Source: an uncultured bacterium (lineage in GTDB: Bacteria; Bacillota; Clostridia; Lachnospirales; Lachnospiraceae). Taken from it: a stretch of 64,000 bases of DNA. Position numbers and translations under genes: made by a program. Shown one piece after another: positions 18,533 through 27,345 of the stretch; the first letter of the stretch is position 1, and each line of letters begins with the position of its first letter. Under the pieces are notes generated by a model, which saw nothing but the letters and a program-made list of their open reading frames with translations, did not search any database and was not told where the DNA came from. The stretch lies in NCBI GenBank assembly GCA_905214875.1, contig CAJMNR010000007.1:36439-100438 (forward strand), read 5' to 3'.

Positions 18533-20186
18533 ACATGGAATTCTAGATGTGTTAGTTACGTTATTAAAAGAGGAAAAAGGCCTGACTGGAGGATTTCTCT
18601 TTGTCATAGCCGGAGCCATCCTATTTGCATTAGTTCCCCCATTGGTCCTTAAGGATATCGTAAATGAGTTAGTCAATGGGCCGGACAAAATACTTGGTCT
18701 TGCCTGTCTGTACTTTGCCACGGTTGCTTTATCAGGTATCTTTGATGCGGCAAAAGAGGTGTTAATTACACTTTTTGGACAGAAAATGACAAGGAAGATC
18801 CGACAGAGGATGTGTCAAAAGCTTTCTATGCTTTCTGCGGGCTTTTATGTAGAACATGAAGCAGGAAAAATCACTTCCCGTTTTGTAAATGATGTTGATA
18901 CGGTAGAGAGTTTATTTGATAACGGCATTATAAGCATGGTAGTGGATGCATGCAAGTTAGTCAGCATTCTGATTATGATCTTCGTGATGAGCAAAGGACT
19001 AGGAATCCTTATGGTGCTTATTACGCCGTTGTTATTTGTCATGACAAGGGTAATACAGAAAAAGATGCTACAGGCACAGCTTGAAAATCGTGAGGCAATC
19101 AGCAAGGTCAACAACCATGTGCCAGAGACCATAAAGAATATTCGCATGATTCATACGTTTTCGAAAGAACGTTATATGGAATCACGCTATGACGAATACA
19201 TCGGAGACAATTATCGTTCCATGGAAAAATCCAATTTTTACGATGCCATCTATTCCCCGATTATTTTAATCATCAGTGCGTGCATTATCGCAATTATGAT
19301 GGTGTGTTCAGCAATGGGCGGCGATGTGCAGTCATTTTTCGGTATATCCGTAGGAACGGCAGTAGCCATTATTGCCTATGTTGGAAAAGTATTTGCGCCA
19401 TTAGAGAGCATTGGCATGGAGATTCAGAATATCCAGTCTGCTATGGCAGGAATAAGAAGAATCAACGAATTCTTAAGCTATGATGAGAGGATACCAGGGG
19501 ACAAAGAAGTCTTTACTGAGAAAGATAGAAAGAAACAAGATATGTCTTGCATTAAGTTTAACGATGTTGTATTCGGATATAAGGAAGATGCACCGATTAT
19601 TAAGCATATGAATCTGTCCATCCAAGAAGGGGAAACGGTAACATTAGCGGGAAGGACTGGGGTTGGAAAGAGTACGGCATTCAAACTGATTATGGGATTA
19701 TATGATCCTGAAGAAGGAGAAGTGCTTGTCTATGGAATTCCAGCTGGACAAATAAAGGACAGTGAAAAGAGAAAACTATTTGGCTATGTAGAGCAGTCCT
19801 TTCGCATGATTCCTGGAACCATAGCAGACCAAATCTGTCTATACGATGATACAATCAGCAAAGAAGAGATGATGGAAGCAGCAAAATTAACAGGAATTCA
19901 TGAGACAATCTGTAATTTTAAAGATGGCTATGAGACAACGTGCAGCCAAAACTTATTTTCCCAAGGGCAGCTACAGTTGTTATCAATAGCCCGTGCCATT
20001 GTAAAGAACCCTAAAATCATGTTACTGGATGAGATAACGGCAAATCTAGATTCTGATACAGAACGAAAGGTGCTAGATGCTATTGAGAAAGCATCTAGGA
20101 ATCGAACCGTGATCTCTATTTCCCATCGGATTTATGAGAAGATGGAAGTGGGGCGGATGGTGTATTTAGAAAACGAAGATGTTTAA
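18522..20186 (+). CDS. ABC transporter, fused permease and ATPase (second exporter half)
   Basis: Partner of the preceding gene. The ATG at 18522 follows GAGGGAGG and overlaps the upstream stop, giving 554 residues. The permease domain is followed by an ATPase with Walker A GRTGVGKST and Walker B IMLLDEITANLDS. The signature is degenerate, FSQGQLQLLSIA instead of LSGGQ. In heterodimeric exporters one site is often catalytically weak, and this half is the likely source of the degenerate composite site. Confidence 0.9.
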   Translation: MKRKHGILDVLVTLLKEEKGLTGGFLFVIAGAILFALVPPLVLKDIVNELVNGPDKILGLACLYFATVALSGIFDAAKEVLITLFGQKMTRKIRQRMCQKLSMLSAGFYVEHEAGKITSRFVNDVDTVESLFDNGIISMVVDACKLVSILIMIFVMSKGLGILMVLITPLLFVMTRVIQKKMLQAQLENREAISKVNNHVPETIKNIRMIHTFSKERYMESRYDEYIGDNYRSMEKSNFYDAIYSPIILIISACIIAIMMVCSAMGGDVQSFFGISVGTAVAIIAYVGKVFAPLESIGMEIQNIQSAMAGIRRINEFLSYDERIPGDKEVFTEKDRKKQDMSCIKFNDVVFGYKEDAPIIKHMNLSIQEGETVTLAGRTGVGKSTAFKLIMGLYDPEEGEVLVYGIPAGQIKDSEKRKLFGYVEQSFRMIPGTIADQICLYDDTISKEEMMEAAKLTGIHETICNFKDGYETTCSQNLFSQGQLQLLSIARAIVKNPKIMLLDEITANLDSDTERKVLDAIEKASRNRTVISISHRIYEKMEVGRMVYLENEDV

Positions 20187-20323
20187 GCAAATCGTTATTG
20201 GCCAAACAGTGGTGTAAGTAATATTCCAGCAAGGATACACTCTTTTCTTATTCTTCGTAGTTTGCTATAATGATTACAAATGTTACCACTTGTGAGAATT
20301 GTGGAATAGAAAGAAGGACGAGT

Positions 20324-21721
20324 ATGGAGAAAAAAGATAAAGTATGGGCAATCATGATGCATGTGCTATTCCTAGCTGCATTTAGTTCGACGTGTATTTT
20401 CCTATATCGAATGTGTACCTATGGAAACCTGCTGTTGCACATACCGATTCTGGTAGTCAGCCTGTTAGTTATAATTTCCTATATTATTTGGGTGATTGCC
20501 CGTAAAGCAAGCAAAAAACAAGTATTTGTACATAAAGAAGTAATCCTTCCTTATCTTGTGGTAATCTTTATTGCAGGAGTGTCCTCAGTCTTTGCTGCTA
20601 TATGCAGCTTATCAGATCCTAATGGGGTATTTCAAAAATTCTTAGATTGTCGTGGAACGACTAAGGAAATTAGGATAAGTGCCCATAATATCTATACGGA
20701 GGGACTTTACGGAATCTTTGATGAAATCGAGGGAAAGTTAGGAATATCGGATGAGTTATATGTTGAAAAAGATTGTCAAATCTTTTTTCAAGAAGACGGA
20801 GAGATTTATGCATTAAAGACAACGTTATATGGAAAAACAGAGAAAGGGAAAATCAAAAAATACGGTTTTGATTATAATAGTAGGGAGAGTCAAAAGTTAA
20901 CAGTGACAATCAAAGGAGCGGCGGGTCTTGTTTGTTCGGAGGATCGAAGACTTTCGCCATTTGTTGCCGATGTAAGTATGATGAATGTCAAGAATGAAAT
21001 CAAGGAATGGAGCGGTCAGACCGAATTCTCATTGATTTATAAGGGAAAACACAATATCGGAAATGATGTCACAGACCTTTATTATCTACGAGGAGATGGA
21101 ACTGTCGCACCAGCATCCAGTACCGAAAATCAAATTGATGACTATGTGGTGACACTGTTTGTACCAGAAACTGAAACAGTAAATATGCAAAAGCGCTATA
21201 TCCAGAAAGAAGAATCAGAGGAGCCACAGCAGCAGCCTGATGTGACTGATGGACGGATTGCAGCAGAGTGCATGATAGATGATCAGTTAGGCTTCCAGCT
21301 TCGAATTGTTGATGCAGCTGCGGGCACTTACTATTATTCTTTGTTTAAGACGAAAGATGGTGGTAATACTTATCAGGAATTTAACGATAATCCGTTTCTT
21401 GGAGAAGGCGGAAAGATGAATGGTATGGTCTTTCTAGATAAGAAAGTTGGTTTCTTAAGCCTTGCGAATCCATCAGGAGAAAAAGGAATGCTATACCGAA
21501 CCGAAGATGGAGGTATCTCTTTTAAAAAGATTATGATACAATCGGAAGAGGATATGGAAGTATTTGATCTTCCGGGTATGCCTAAATTGGTCAATGGAGT
21601 CTTACAGATAAACGTTTCCCAAGGATCAGACGGAGATTATAACGGTGGAACTGAAGCTCTTTATGAATCCGAGGATGAAGGAAGAACCTGGACGTTTATA
21701 AAAGAAGTGCCAGCCAGTTAA
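20324..21721 (+). CDS. Membrane-anchored protein with C-terminal Asp-box (BNR) repeats
   Basis: The ATG at 20324 is preferred (GAAGGA upstream), giving 465 residues; the frame opens at 20270. Three hydrophobic segments lie near the N-terminus (about residues 8-25, 33-52, 63-90). An extracytoplasmic region of unclear fold follows. From about residue 335 there are three Asp-box-like motifs: TKDGGNTYQEF, TEDGGISFKKI and SEDEGRTWTFI. These occur in beta-propellers such as sialidases and YCF48-type proteins, but too few are visible for a full propeller. I do not recognise a function. Confidence 0.78.
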   Translation: MEKKDKVWAIMMHVLFLAAFSSTCIFLYRMCTYGNLLLHIPILVVSLLVIISYIIWVIARKASKKQVFVHKEVILPYLVVIFIAGVSSVFAAICSLSDPNGVFQKFLDCRGTTKEIRISAHNIYTEGLYGIFDEIEGKLGISDELYVEKDCQIFFQEDGEIYALKTTLYGKTEKGKIKKYGFDYNSRESQKLTVTIKGAAGLVCSEDRRLSPFVADVSMMNVKNEIKEWSGQTEFSLIYKGKHNIGNDVTDLYYLRGDGTVAPASSTENQIDDYVVTLFVPETETVNMQKRYIQKEESEEPQQQPDVTDGRIAAECMIDDQLGFQLRIVDAAAGTYYYSLFKTKDGGNTYQEFNDNPFLGEGGKMNGMVFLDKKVGFLSLANPSGEKGMLYRTEDGGISFKKIMIQSEEDMEVFDLPGMPKLVNGVLQINVSQGSDGDYNGGTEALYESEDEGRTWTFIKEVPAS

Positions 21722-21746
21722 GAAACAAACGAATAGGACAAGTGGT

Positions 21747-21968
21747 ATGAATATATTTGTAGATGATTTAGACTATGAAGAAATTGATTTTACCGTGTAT
21801 TATAACGAAGACGACGAGCCACAAGAAATCGAAGAGATGGACGATGTGGAATTGAAAAATGCAATATGTGCCCTCGAGCGTCAACTAAAGATGTTGCCAG
21901 AACACTATAATGCAGACATCTGGGAAGAGTATAAGCGCGTGATGAAAGAAGAATTAAATCAACGATAA
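21747..21968 (+). CDS. Small acidic hypothetical protein
   Basis: A protein of 73 residues rich in aspartate and glutamate, starting 25 bases after the upstream stop and ending at a strong terminator. The N-terminal half is very acidic (DDLDYEEIDF); the C-terminal half should form a helix (LKNAICALERQLKMLP). It is probably co-transcribed with the Asp-box protein gene. No known domain was recognised. Confidence 0.6.
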   Translation: MNIFVDDLDYEEIDFTVYYNEDDEPQEIEEMDDVELKNAICALERQLKMLPEHYNADIWEEYKRVMKEELNQR

Positions 21969-22018
21969 AAAAAGACTAGGAACAATCTTAATAAGTAGGA
22001 TTGTCCCTAGTCTTTTTT
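21968..22018. terminator. Bidirectional rho-independent terminator
   Basis: AAAAAAGACTAGG-ACAATC pairs with GATTGT-CCTAGTCTTTTTT with one A-C mismatch and an 11-base loop. The A and T runs let it end both the plus-strand small ORF and the minus-strand aldehyde dehydrogenase. Confidence 0.88.
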
Positions 22019-23399
22019 ATCTAAAGAATAAACGGATAATATAATTCTGTATTTTATTATATGGTGGCTCAGATAGTCGGTTGCTTACGCTTCCATAATT
22101 ATGGAATACACTCTTTTTGTGTGAGAAGGTAAAAAAGCTTTCTTTTGCATGATAAGTCCCCATTCCTGAATTTCCAACACCGCCAAATGGAAGATTAGGA
22201 TTGGCGATATGGCTGATGACATCGTTGATGCAGGCACCACCGGAAGAAGTTTCGTGAAGAATCTTCTCCTTTGTAAATGAATTTCTCGTAAAGGCATATA
22301 AAGCAAGAGGCTTGCTGTTAGCCTTGATTTCGGCAATGACATCATTTAGGTCGGTATAGGTTAGGACAGGAAGCAAAGGGCCAAAAAGCTCTTCCTGCAT
22401 GCAAGGAGCATCCCAACCGCGTGCATCGATAAGCGTTGGTGCAATATAGCGGCTTTCTAAATCATAAGTGCCACCATAAATAATCTGATCTTTTTCATTT
22501 TCTATAATAGCAATCAAACGGTTCATATGACGCTCATTAATGATTCGTCCAAAGGAATCGCATGATTTGGCATCTTTTCCACAGAAGCGTTTAAATGCTT
22601 TCACTAATTCTTTTTCTAACTCATCTTTTACTGATTCATGAACATAGACATAATCAGGTGCAACACAAGTCTGTCCGGCATTTACGACCTTTCCCCAGAC
22701 AATTCTTTTTGCAGCCTGTTTAAGATTTGCAGTCTGATCTACGATGACAGGACTCTTTCCACCAAGTTCAAGGGTTACTGGAGTCAGATGTTTCGCTGCC
22801 GCTTCCATAACAATCTTTCCAACCTGTGGACTTCCGGTAAAGAAGATATAGTCAAATGGTGCTGAAAGCAAGGCAGTGTTCGTAGGAACAGAACCGTTGA
22901 CACATTCAATATATTCTTTTTGGAAAGCCTTTCTTATAATCTTAGTAATCACAGCTGCTACATTTGGAGAAAGCTCGGAAGGCTTTATTACCGCACAGTT
23001 ACCAGCAGCAATGGCACCGATTAACGGTTCCATAACAAGTTGGAATGGATAGTTAAAAGGCCCAATAATTAGCACGGTTCCATATGGCTCATATAGCATA
23101 TAGCTCTTGGAAGGAAGCATATAAAAAGGAGTCTTCACGCGTGACGGTTTTACCCAGCGTGAAAGATGCTTGGCCATATGCGAGATGCTATTATAAACAT
23201 AACCGATTTCCGTCATATACGACTCAACGTTGTGTTTTCCAAGGTCAGATTTTAATGCAGAAAGAACTTCTTTCTCATAATATTTCATGGCCCATTTTAG
23301 TCGTTTTAATTGATGGATTCGAAACGCAATGTCCTTTGTTTCATTTGTATTAAAATATTCTTTATGACGCGCAAGGAGTGCTGTCACATCTTTGGGCAT
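22017..23399 (-). CDS. NAD(P)-dependent aldehyde dehydrogenase
   Basis: Oxidises aldehydes to acids. The 460 residues match the class 3 / fatty-aldehyde type, which lacks the N-terminal extension of other ALDHs. The catalytic cysteine is in NAGQTCVAPDY and the general-base glutamate in TLELGGKSPVI. The C-terminus has a hydrophobic segment (IQNYIIRLFF), sometimes seen in membrane-associated family members. GGAGGG lies about 18 bases from the ATG, further than usual, but no better start is seen. Confidence 0.9.
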   Translation of the reverse strand: MPKDVTALLARHKEYFNTNETKDIAFRIHQLKRLKWAMKYYEKEVLSALKSDLGKHNVESYMTEIGYVYNSISHMAKHLSRWVKPSRVKTPFYMLPSKSYMLYEPYGTVLIIGPFNYPFQLVMEPLIGAIAAGNCAVIKPSELSPNVAAVITKIIRKAFQKEYIECVNGSVPTNTALLSAPFDYIFFTGSPQVGKIVMEAAAKHLTPVTLELGGKSPVIVDQTANLKQAAKRIVWGKVVNAGQTCVAPDYVYVHESVKDELEKELVKAFKRFCGKDAKSCDSFGRIINERHMNRLIAIIENEKDQIIYGGTYDLESRYIAPTLIDARGWDAPCMQEELFGPLLPVLTYTDLNDVIAEIKANSKPLALYAFTRNSFTKEKILHETSSGGACINDVISHIANPNLPFGGVGNSGMGTYHAKESFFTFSHKKSVFHNYGSVSNRLSEPPYNKIQNYIIRLFFR

Positions 23400-23500
23400 T
23401 AATTCTTTCGTATTAATCCCTCCTTAAATAAGTCTTAATCTATCAATTATTATATACTACTCCATTTAGAATTAACAGTGAAAGAAAATGAAAATGTTAT

Positions 23501-23515
23501 TGAGAATCATTATCG
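23501..23515. promoter_or_regulatory. Fur box
   Basis: TGAGAATCATTATCG differs from the 7-1-7 Fur consensus TGATAATnATTATCA at two of the fourteen defined positions. It abuts the -35 box of the heme operon promoter, so a bound Fur dimer would block RNA polymerase. This predicts induction under iron limitation. Confidence 0.8.
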
Positions 23516-23544
23516 TTGACCATGGAACATGTGATTGATATAAT
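23516..23544 (+). promoter_or_regulatory. Sigma-A promoter of the heme uptake operon
   Basis: TTGACC (23516-23521) and TATAAT (23539-23544) are separated by 17 bases, eleven of twelve consensus positions. Transcription should start near 23551, with the first ATG at 23574 behind GGAGG. Confidence 0.85.
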
Positions 23545-23573
23545 AGACACGAATAAAGGAATCGGAGGAACAT

Positions 23574-25463
23574 ATGAAAAAATTCAGTTATAAAATAGCA
23601 GCAGCATCTGCGAGTGCATTATTGATGATGACTACGGTATGTGCACCGATAGGACAGGTATTTGCAAGCAGTACTATAACGACTAATACGAAAGGTAATA
23701 TTGGACTTGCAGATGGCACTTACAGTGTGAAGCTTTCTATTTTAAAAGAAAATGAGGATAGTGCTTCATCAGCAGCAAGCTATTTTCTAAATAAAGACGA
23801 TGCAAAATTGGTAGTAAGTAACGGAGTCGGAAAAGTAACATTAACTTATACCAACAGCATGATTGGTACATTACATCAACAATTTGGAACTGAAAAAGAG
23901 ATCCTTGCTGTAACAGAAAAAGATGGGCAAAAACATGTTGAATTAACCGTATATAACTTAGATGAACCTTGTGAGTTAGGTATAGAAGTGAATACACCAT
24001 TTATGACAATGAATCATATAGTTCGTGTTTTCTTAGGGGACCTTCCAGCAAATGATGACCAAGTTACACAAACACCAACACCAGAAAAAGGAAGCATTGA
24101 ACTTGCTGATGGAACGTATACGGTAGACTATTCCATATTAAATGAGTCAAAGGATGAAGCATCCAATGCAAGTGGTTATTTTGGAACGAAAGCAGCCGTA
24201 TTTACTGTAAAAGATAAAAAGGCAACGTTACGATTAACGTATTCCGACTCAATGATTGGAAACTTACATCAGGTATTTGGTACAGAAAAAGAAGCGCTTA
24301 AAGTAACAGAAAGCGGATCTTCCAAATATGTTGAAATGAGTTTTAGCAGTCTAGACGAAACAGGATATCTTTATATGGAAATCGATACAAAGACTACATT
24401 TGGTGTTATGAAACATACTGTAAGAATTGTATTAGACAAGAACTCAATTAAGAAAGATGGAGGTAGCGTGACACCAGATGCAACCACATCTCCAAGTATT
24501 TCAGTGACACCAAGCCCAACAGTGAAACCATCACAAGAGACAACAGTAAATTTCGAAGATGGTATTTATGAAACAAAAGCATATTTATGGCATGCAACTT
24601 CTGACCAAGCATCTATGGCAGCTTCTGCAATGGAAGAAAAGGTAAGATTCGAAGTAAAGAACGGTAAAGCAAGAATGTATATTTATACAAAGAAAATGAG
24701 TCTTGGAACAATTACTGCATATTTACAAGAGTTAAAAATAGCGAGTGCAGACGGAACTTATAAATCAGCTAAAGTAGAACGATATGATAGTTCAAACAAT
24801 CCTATCTGCTTTTCCTTTGAAGTTCCAGCCTACACACAATATATCGATGTAAAAGTAAATCCACGTGTTGCATTAATGGGAAATCAAGATATCTCAGCAA
24901 GACTTAAAGTTAATTTTACATCAGCAAAGAAAGTAACAGGAACCGTAGATCTTACAAAATATACAAATGCAGCATCTACAGCAACAAAAGCACCGACGGC
25001 AACAACAAAACCGGCAACAACGAAAGCGCCGGCAGTAACGAAAGCGCCAGTAGCAACAAAAGCACCTGTAGTAACAAAGGCTCCAGTAGCAACAAAGAAA
25101 CCAGCAGCAACAAAAGCACCAACTATAGTACAGACGGTAACAACACAAAATACAACAGGTAACCAAGCAGAAACTGTGATCAACACAACTGCAGAGGAAA
25201 CAGAAGAACAACCAACAGAAACACCGGCTGTAGAACCAACAACAACGCCGGAGGCAGTACAAGAAGCAGTACAAGAAGCTGAAAATGATGTACAAACTGA
25301 AACAACAGCACCGACAGCAACAATCAAGCCAGTAGCGACAACTAAAAAAGGAACAGAGACACCTTTAATGATTGCAACAGCAGCGGCAGTATCAATGCTC
25401 GGTGGAACAGCAGTTGTTACATTCAGAAAGAGATTAAGATTTAAAGGAAAAGATACGAAGTAA
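23574..25463 (+). CDS. Cell-surface NEAT-like heme-binding protein with three domains
   Basis: The 629-residue precursor has a signal peptide (about residues 1-31, ending near VFASS). Three NEAT-like domains start with ADGTYSVKLSIL, ADGTYTVDYSIL and EDGIYETKAYLW. A Thr/Lys/Ala/Pro-rich stalk with about eight TKAP units follows, then a C-terminal membrane helix and an RKRLRFK tail. No LPxTG motif is seen, so it is probably membrane-anchored. The Tyr-xxx-Tyr heme motif of Isd NEAT domains is missing; methionines stand in its place. It is the first gene behind the Fur-controlled promoter. Confidence 0.88.
   Translation: MKKFSYKIAAASASALLMMTTVCAPIGQVFASSTITTNTKGNIGLADGTYSVKLSILKENEDSASSAASYFLNKDDAKLVVSNGVGKVTLTYTNSMIGTLHQQFGTEKEILAVTEKDGQKHVELTVYNLDEPCELGIEVNTPFMTMNHIVRVFLGDLPANDDQVTQTPTPEKGSIELADGTYTVDYSILNESKDEASNASGYFGTKAAVFTVKDKKATLRLTYSDSMIGNLHQVFGTEKEALKVTESGSSKYVEMSFSSLDETGYLYMEIDTKTTFGVMKHTVRIVLDKNSIKKDGGSVTPDATTSPSISVTPSPTVKPSQETTVNFEDGIYETKAYLWHATSDQASMAASAMEEKVRFEVKNGKARMYIYTKKMSLGTITAYLQELKIASADGTYKSAKVERYDSSNNPICFSFEVPAYTQYIDVKVNPRVALMGNQDISARLKVNFTSAKKVTGTVDLTKYTNAASTATKAPTATTKPATTKAPAVTKAPVATKAPVVTKAPVATKKPAATKAPTIVQTVTTQNTTGNQAETVINTTAEETEEQPTETPAVEPTTTPEAVQEAVQEAENDVQTETTAPTATIKPVATTKKGTETPLMIATAAAVSMLGGTAVVTFRKRLRFKGKDTK
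24970..25130 (+). repeat. Degenerate tandem repeat coding the TKAP-rich stalk
   Basis: About eight units of roughly 18 bases encode variants of AxTKAPx. The low-complexity stretch forms a long false open frame on the opposite strand. It is a surface stalk typical of wall- or membrane-anchored proteins. Confidence 0.75.
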
Positions 25464-25484
25464 CAGGAAGGAATCAAAGAAGAA

Positions 25485-26459
25485 ATGATGAAGCATATGA
25501 AAAAGTATTTAGCTAACCTATGCATCGCTTCCCTCCTTCTTCTAAGTCTTAGCAATCTAAGCGTCATGGCCATGAGCGATGGCGCTTATACTGTTAGTGT
25601 TACTTATTCATATAAGAACCCAGAAACAAATGAGACAGAAGACGGAAGCAGTAATGTAGCACTAGGCGAAAGCATGATTGGCAGCATGTTAGAAAAGCAA
25701 GCGCTTGTAGAACAAGTGGATGGAAAGACATACGTAACAATTGGATTAGGGCTTATGTCCAACGTATCTAATGTAAGAATTATGACACAAAGCAAAAGTG
25801 GCGGTTCTTATCAGAAAGCTTCCATTACAAAGACAGGAAGCAGTACGAGTAACGGAGACACTTGTAACCATTATAGATTCCAGATGAATAACACAGCTGG
25901 ATATATCAGTCCAATCCTATATATCAATCCGATGGGAAGAGACGTGCAATTCTACGTAAAACTCAATATGAGTTCAGCGAAAAAAGGAACAGGAATCTAT
26001 ACGAGCCAGATGGTAAAGGCAGCGGCAACAAGTACACCAGCGGCTAAGAAAACAGAGGCTCCGAAAAAGACAGAGGCTCCAAAGAAAACAGAGACTCCGA
26101 AAAAGATAGAGACTTCAAAGAAGACAGAGGCTCCAAAAAAGACAGAGACTCCAAAGAAAACAGAGAGTCCGGAGAAAACAGAGACTCCAACTAATACAGA
26201 ACAAACCAAAACGACAGCGGAAAATACGGTAGCTCCTACTAATACAGAAGAACCAACAAGCACAGAGGCTGTAGAGCCGACGAAAGAAGCTCAGACAGAA
26301 GCACCTGTAAGCACGGAAGAAGTGAAAACATCGAACGTGGAATCTGAAGAAGCAGAGCCAAAAGATAACACTGCATTGTTAATCGGAATCATCGTAGTTT
26401 GTGTATTAGGTACTGCAGGGCTCTTAGTTTATAACAAGAGGGGGAACAAAGATGAGTAA
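25485..26459 (+). CDS. Shp-like heme-binding surface protein
   Basis: The 324-residue precursor has a signal peptide (cleavage near VMAMS), one heme-binding domain of about 155 residues, a KKTEAP-type repeat stalk and a C-terminal helix with a charged tail. The segment INPMGRDVQFYV closely resembles the region of streptococcal Shp that carries an axial methionine, as I recall it, and GESMIGS resembles the lip region with the second one. In Streptococcus pyogenes, Shp passes heme to the HtsABC/SiaABC importer, whose counterparts follow here. It overlaps the next gene by eight bases. Confidence 0.84.
   Translation: MMKHMKKYLANLCIASLLLLSLSNLSVMAMSDGAYTVSVTYSYKNPETNETEDGSSNVALGESMIGSMLEKQALVEQVDGKTYVTIGLGLMSNVSNVRIMTQSKSGGSYQKASITKTGSSTSNGDTCNHYRFQMNNTAGYISPILYINPMGRDVQFYVKLNMSSAKKGTGIYTSQMVKAAATSTPAAKKTEAPKKTEAPKKTETPKKIETSKKTEAPKKTETPKKTESPEKTETPTNTEQTKTTAENTVAPTNTEEPTSTEAVEPTKEAQTEAPVSTEEVKTSNVESEEAEPKDNTALLIGIIVVCVLGTAGLLVYNKRGNKDE
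26044..26190 (+). repeat. 18-base tandem repeat coding KKTEAP units
   Basis: About eight copies of an 18-base unit encode KKTEAP/KKTETP variants (also KKIETS, EKTETP). It forms the flexible linker between heme domain and membrane anchor. Copy number may vary between strains. Confidence 0.8.
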
Positions 26460-27324
26460 ACGATTCAGTATTATTGCCTTACTTGCAACATGTTTTGCAC
26501 TCACTGGATGTGCGGTGAAACAAGGAAATCAAGAGGAAGCAAAACAAGAGGAACGAATTGCGGTTACTTCAGTAGCCGTTCTTCAAATCCTTGATGCATT
26601 GGAAGTCGACAATGTTGTCGGAGTTCCAAAGACAGAAAGCGAGATTCCAGATAGATATAAAGAGGTAGAACAAATTGGTGCACCAATGTCACCAGACCTT
26701 GAAGTTCTTGCGACAGTATCTCCAACCATTGTACTTTCCCCGATTTCATTAGAGGGAGATTTGAAACAAAAGTACGAAGGAGCTGGGCTCGATTCTTACT
26801 TTGTGAATCTTGACAGTGTGGAAGGCATGTATTCTTCCATAGCTGAATTAGGAAAACGATTTGGAAAAGAAGAAAAAGCAGAGGAACTAGTAAAACAATA
26901 TGAGTCATGGGCAGAAGAGCAGAAGAAAAAACAGGAAAGCCGTGAAGAAAAATCCGTACTGATCCTTATGGGCCTTCCAGGTTCTTATGTAGTAGCCACA
27001 GAACATAGTTATATTGGTAACCTCGTAGCATTAGCTGGAGGAAAGAACTGCTATGAAGGACAGTCTGAGGAAGATTTTATTAATGTTAATACCGAAGATA
27101 TGTTAAAGAAGAACCCAGATGTCATTATAAGAACATCCCATGCAATGCCAGAGCAGGTAATGGAAATGTTCAAGAAAGAGTTCAGTGAAAATGATATTTG
27201 GAAGCATTTTGAGGCAGTAAAGAATAAACAGGTCTTTGACCTTACAAGTACAGACTTTGGTATGAGTTCCAACTTGAATTATGCCAAAGCAGTAGAAGAA
27301 GTGGAAGGATATTTATATCCATAA
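26452..27324 (+). CDS. isdE: Heme ABC transporter substrate-binding lipoprotein (IsdE/HtsA-like)
   Basis: A lipoprotein of 290 residues with lipobox LTGC at cysteine 20. It has the class III (helical-backbone) binding protein fold; IAVTSVAVLQILDALEV and EVLATVSPTIVLS are typical of heme and siderophore binders. The first bases overlap the Shp-like gene, and the permease starts 22 bases downstream. It should receive heme from the surface proteins and deliver it to the permease. A siderophore ligand cannot be excluded from sequence alone, but the context favours heme. Confidence 0.88.
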   Translation: MSKRFSIIALLATCFALTGCAVKQGNQEEAKQEERIAVTSVAVLQILDALEVDNVVGVPKTESEIPDRYKEVEQIGAPMSPDLEVLATVSPTIVLSPISLEGDLKQKYEGAGLDSYFVNLDSVEGMYSSIAELGKRFGKEEKAEELVKQYESWAEEQKKKQESREEKSVLILMGLPGSYVVATEHSYIGNLVALAGGKNCYEGQSEEDFINVNTEDMLKKNPDVIIRTSHAMPEQVMEMFKKEFSENDIWKHFEAVKNKQVFDLTSTDFGMSSNLNYAKAVEEVEGYLYP

Positions 27325-27345
27325 GAAAATGATAGGAGAAGAACT

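Noticed and set aside
24884..25573. Open frame of 229 residues on the minus strand
   Set aside because: It is opposite the low-complexity TKAP repeat of the NEAT-like protein; the composition (Val, Ala, Ser, Cys, Phe) is a mirror of that repeat, and no ribosome site is seen.
26044..26190. Short regular repeats that could be taken as a CRISPR array
   Set aside because: The 18-base units are contiguous, in frame and code for KKTEAP; there are no spacers.
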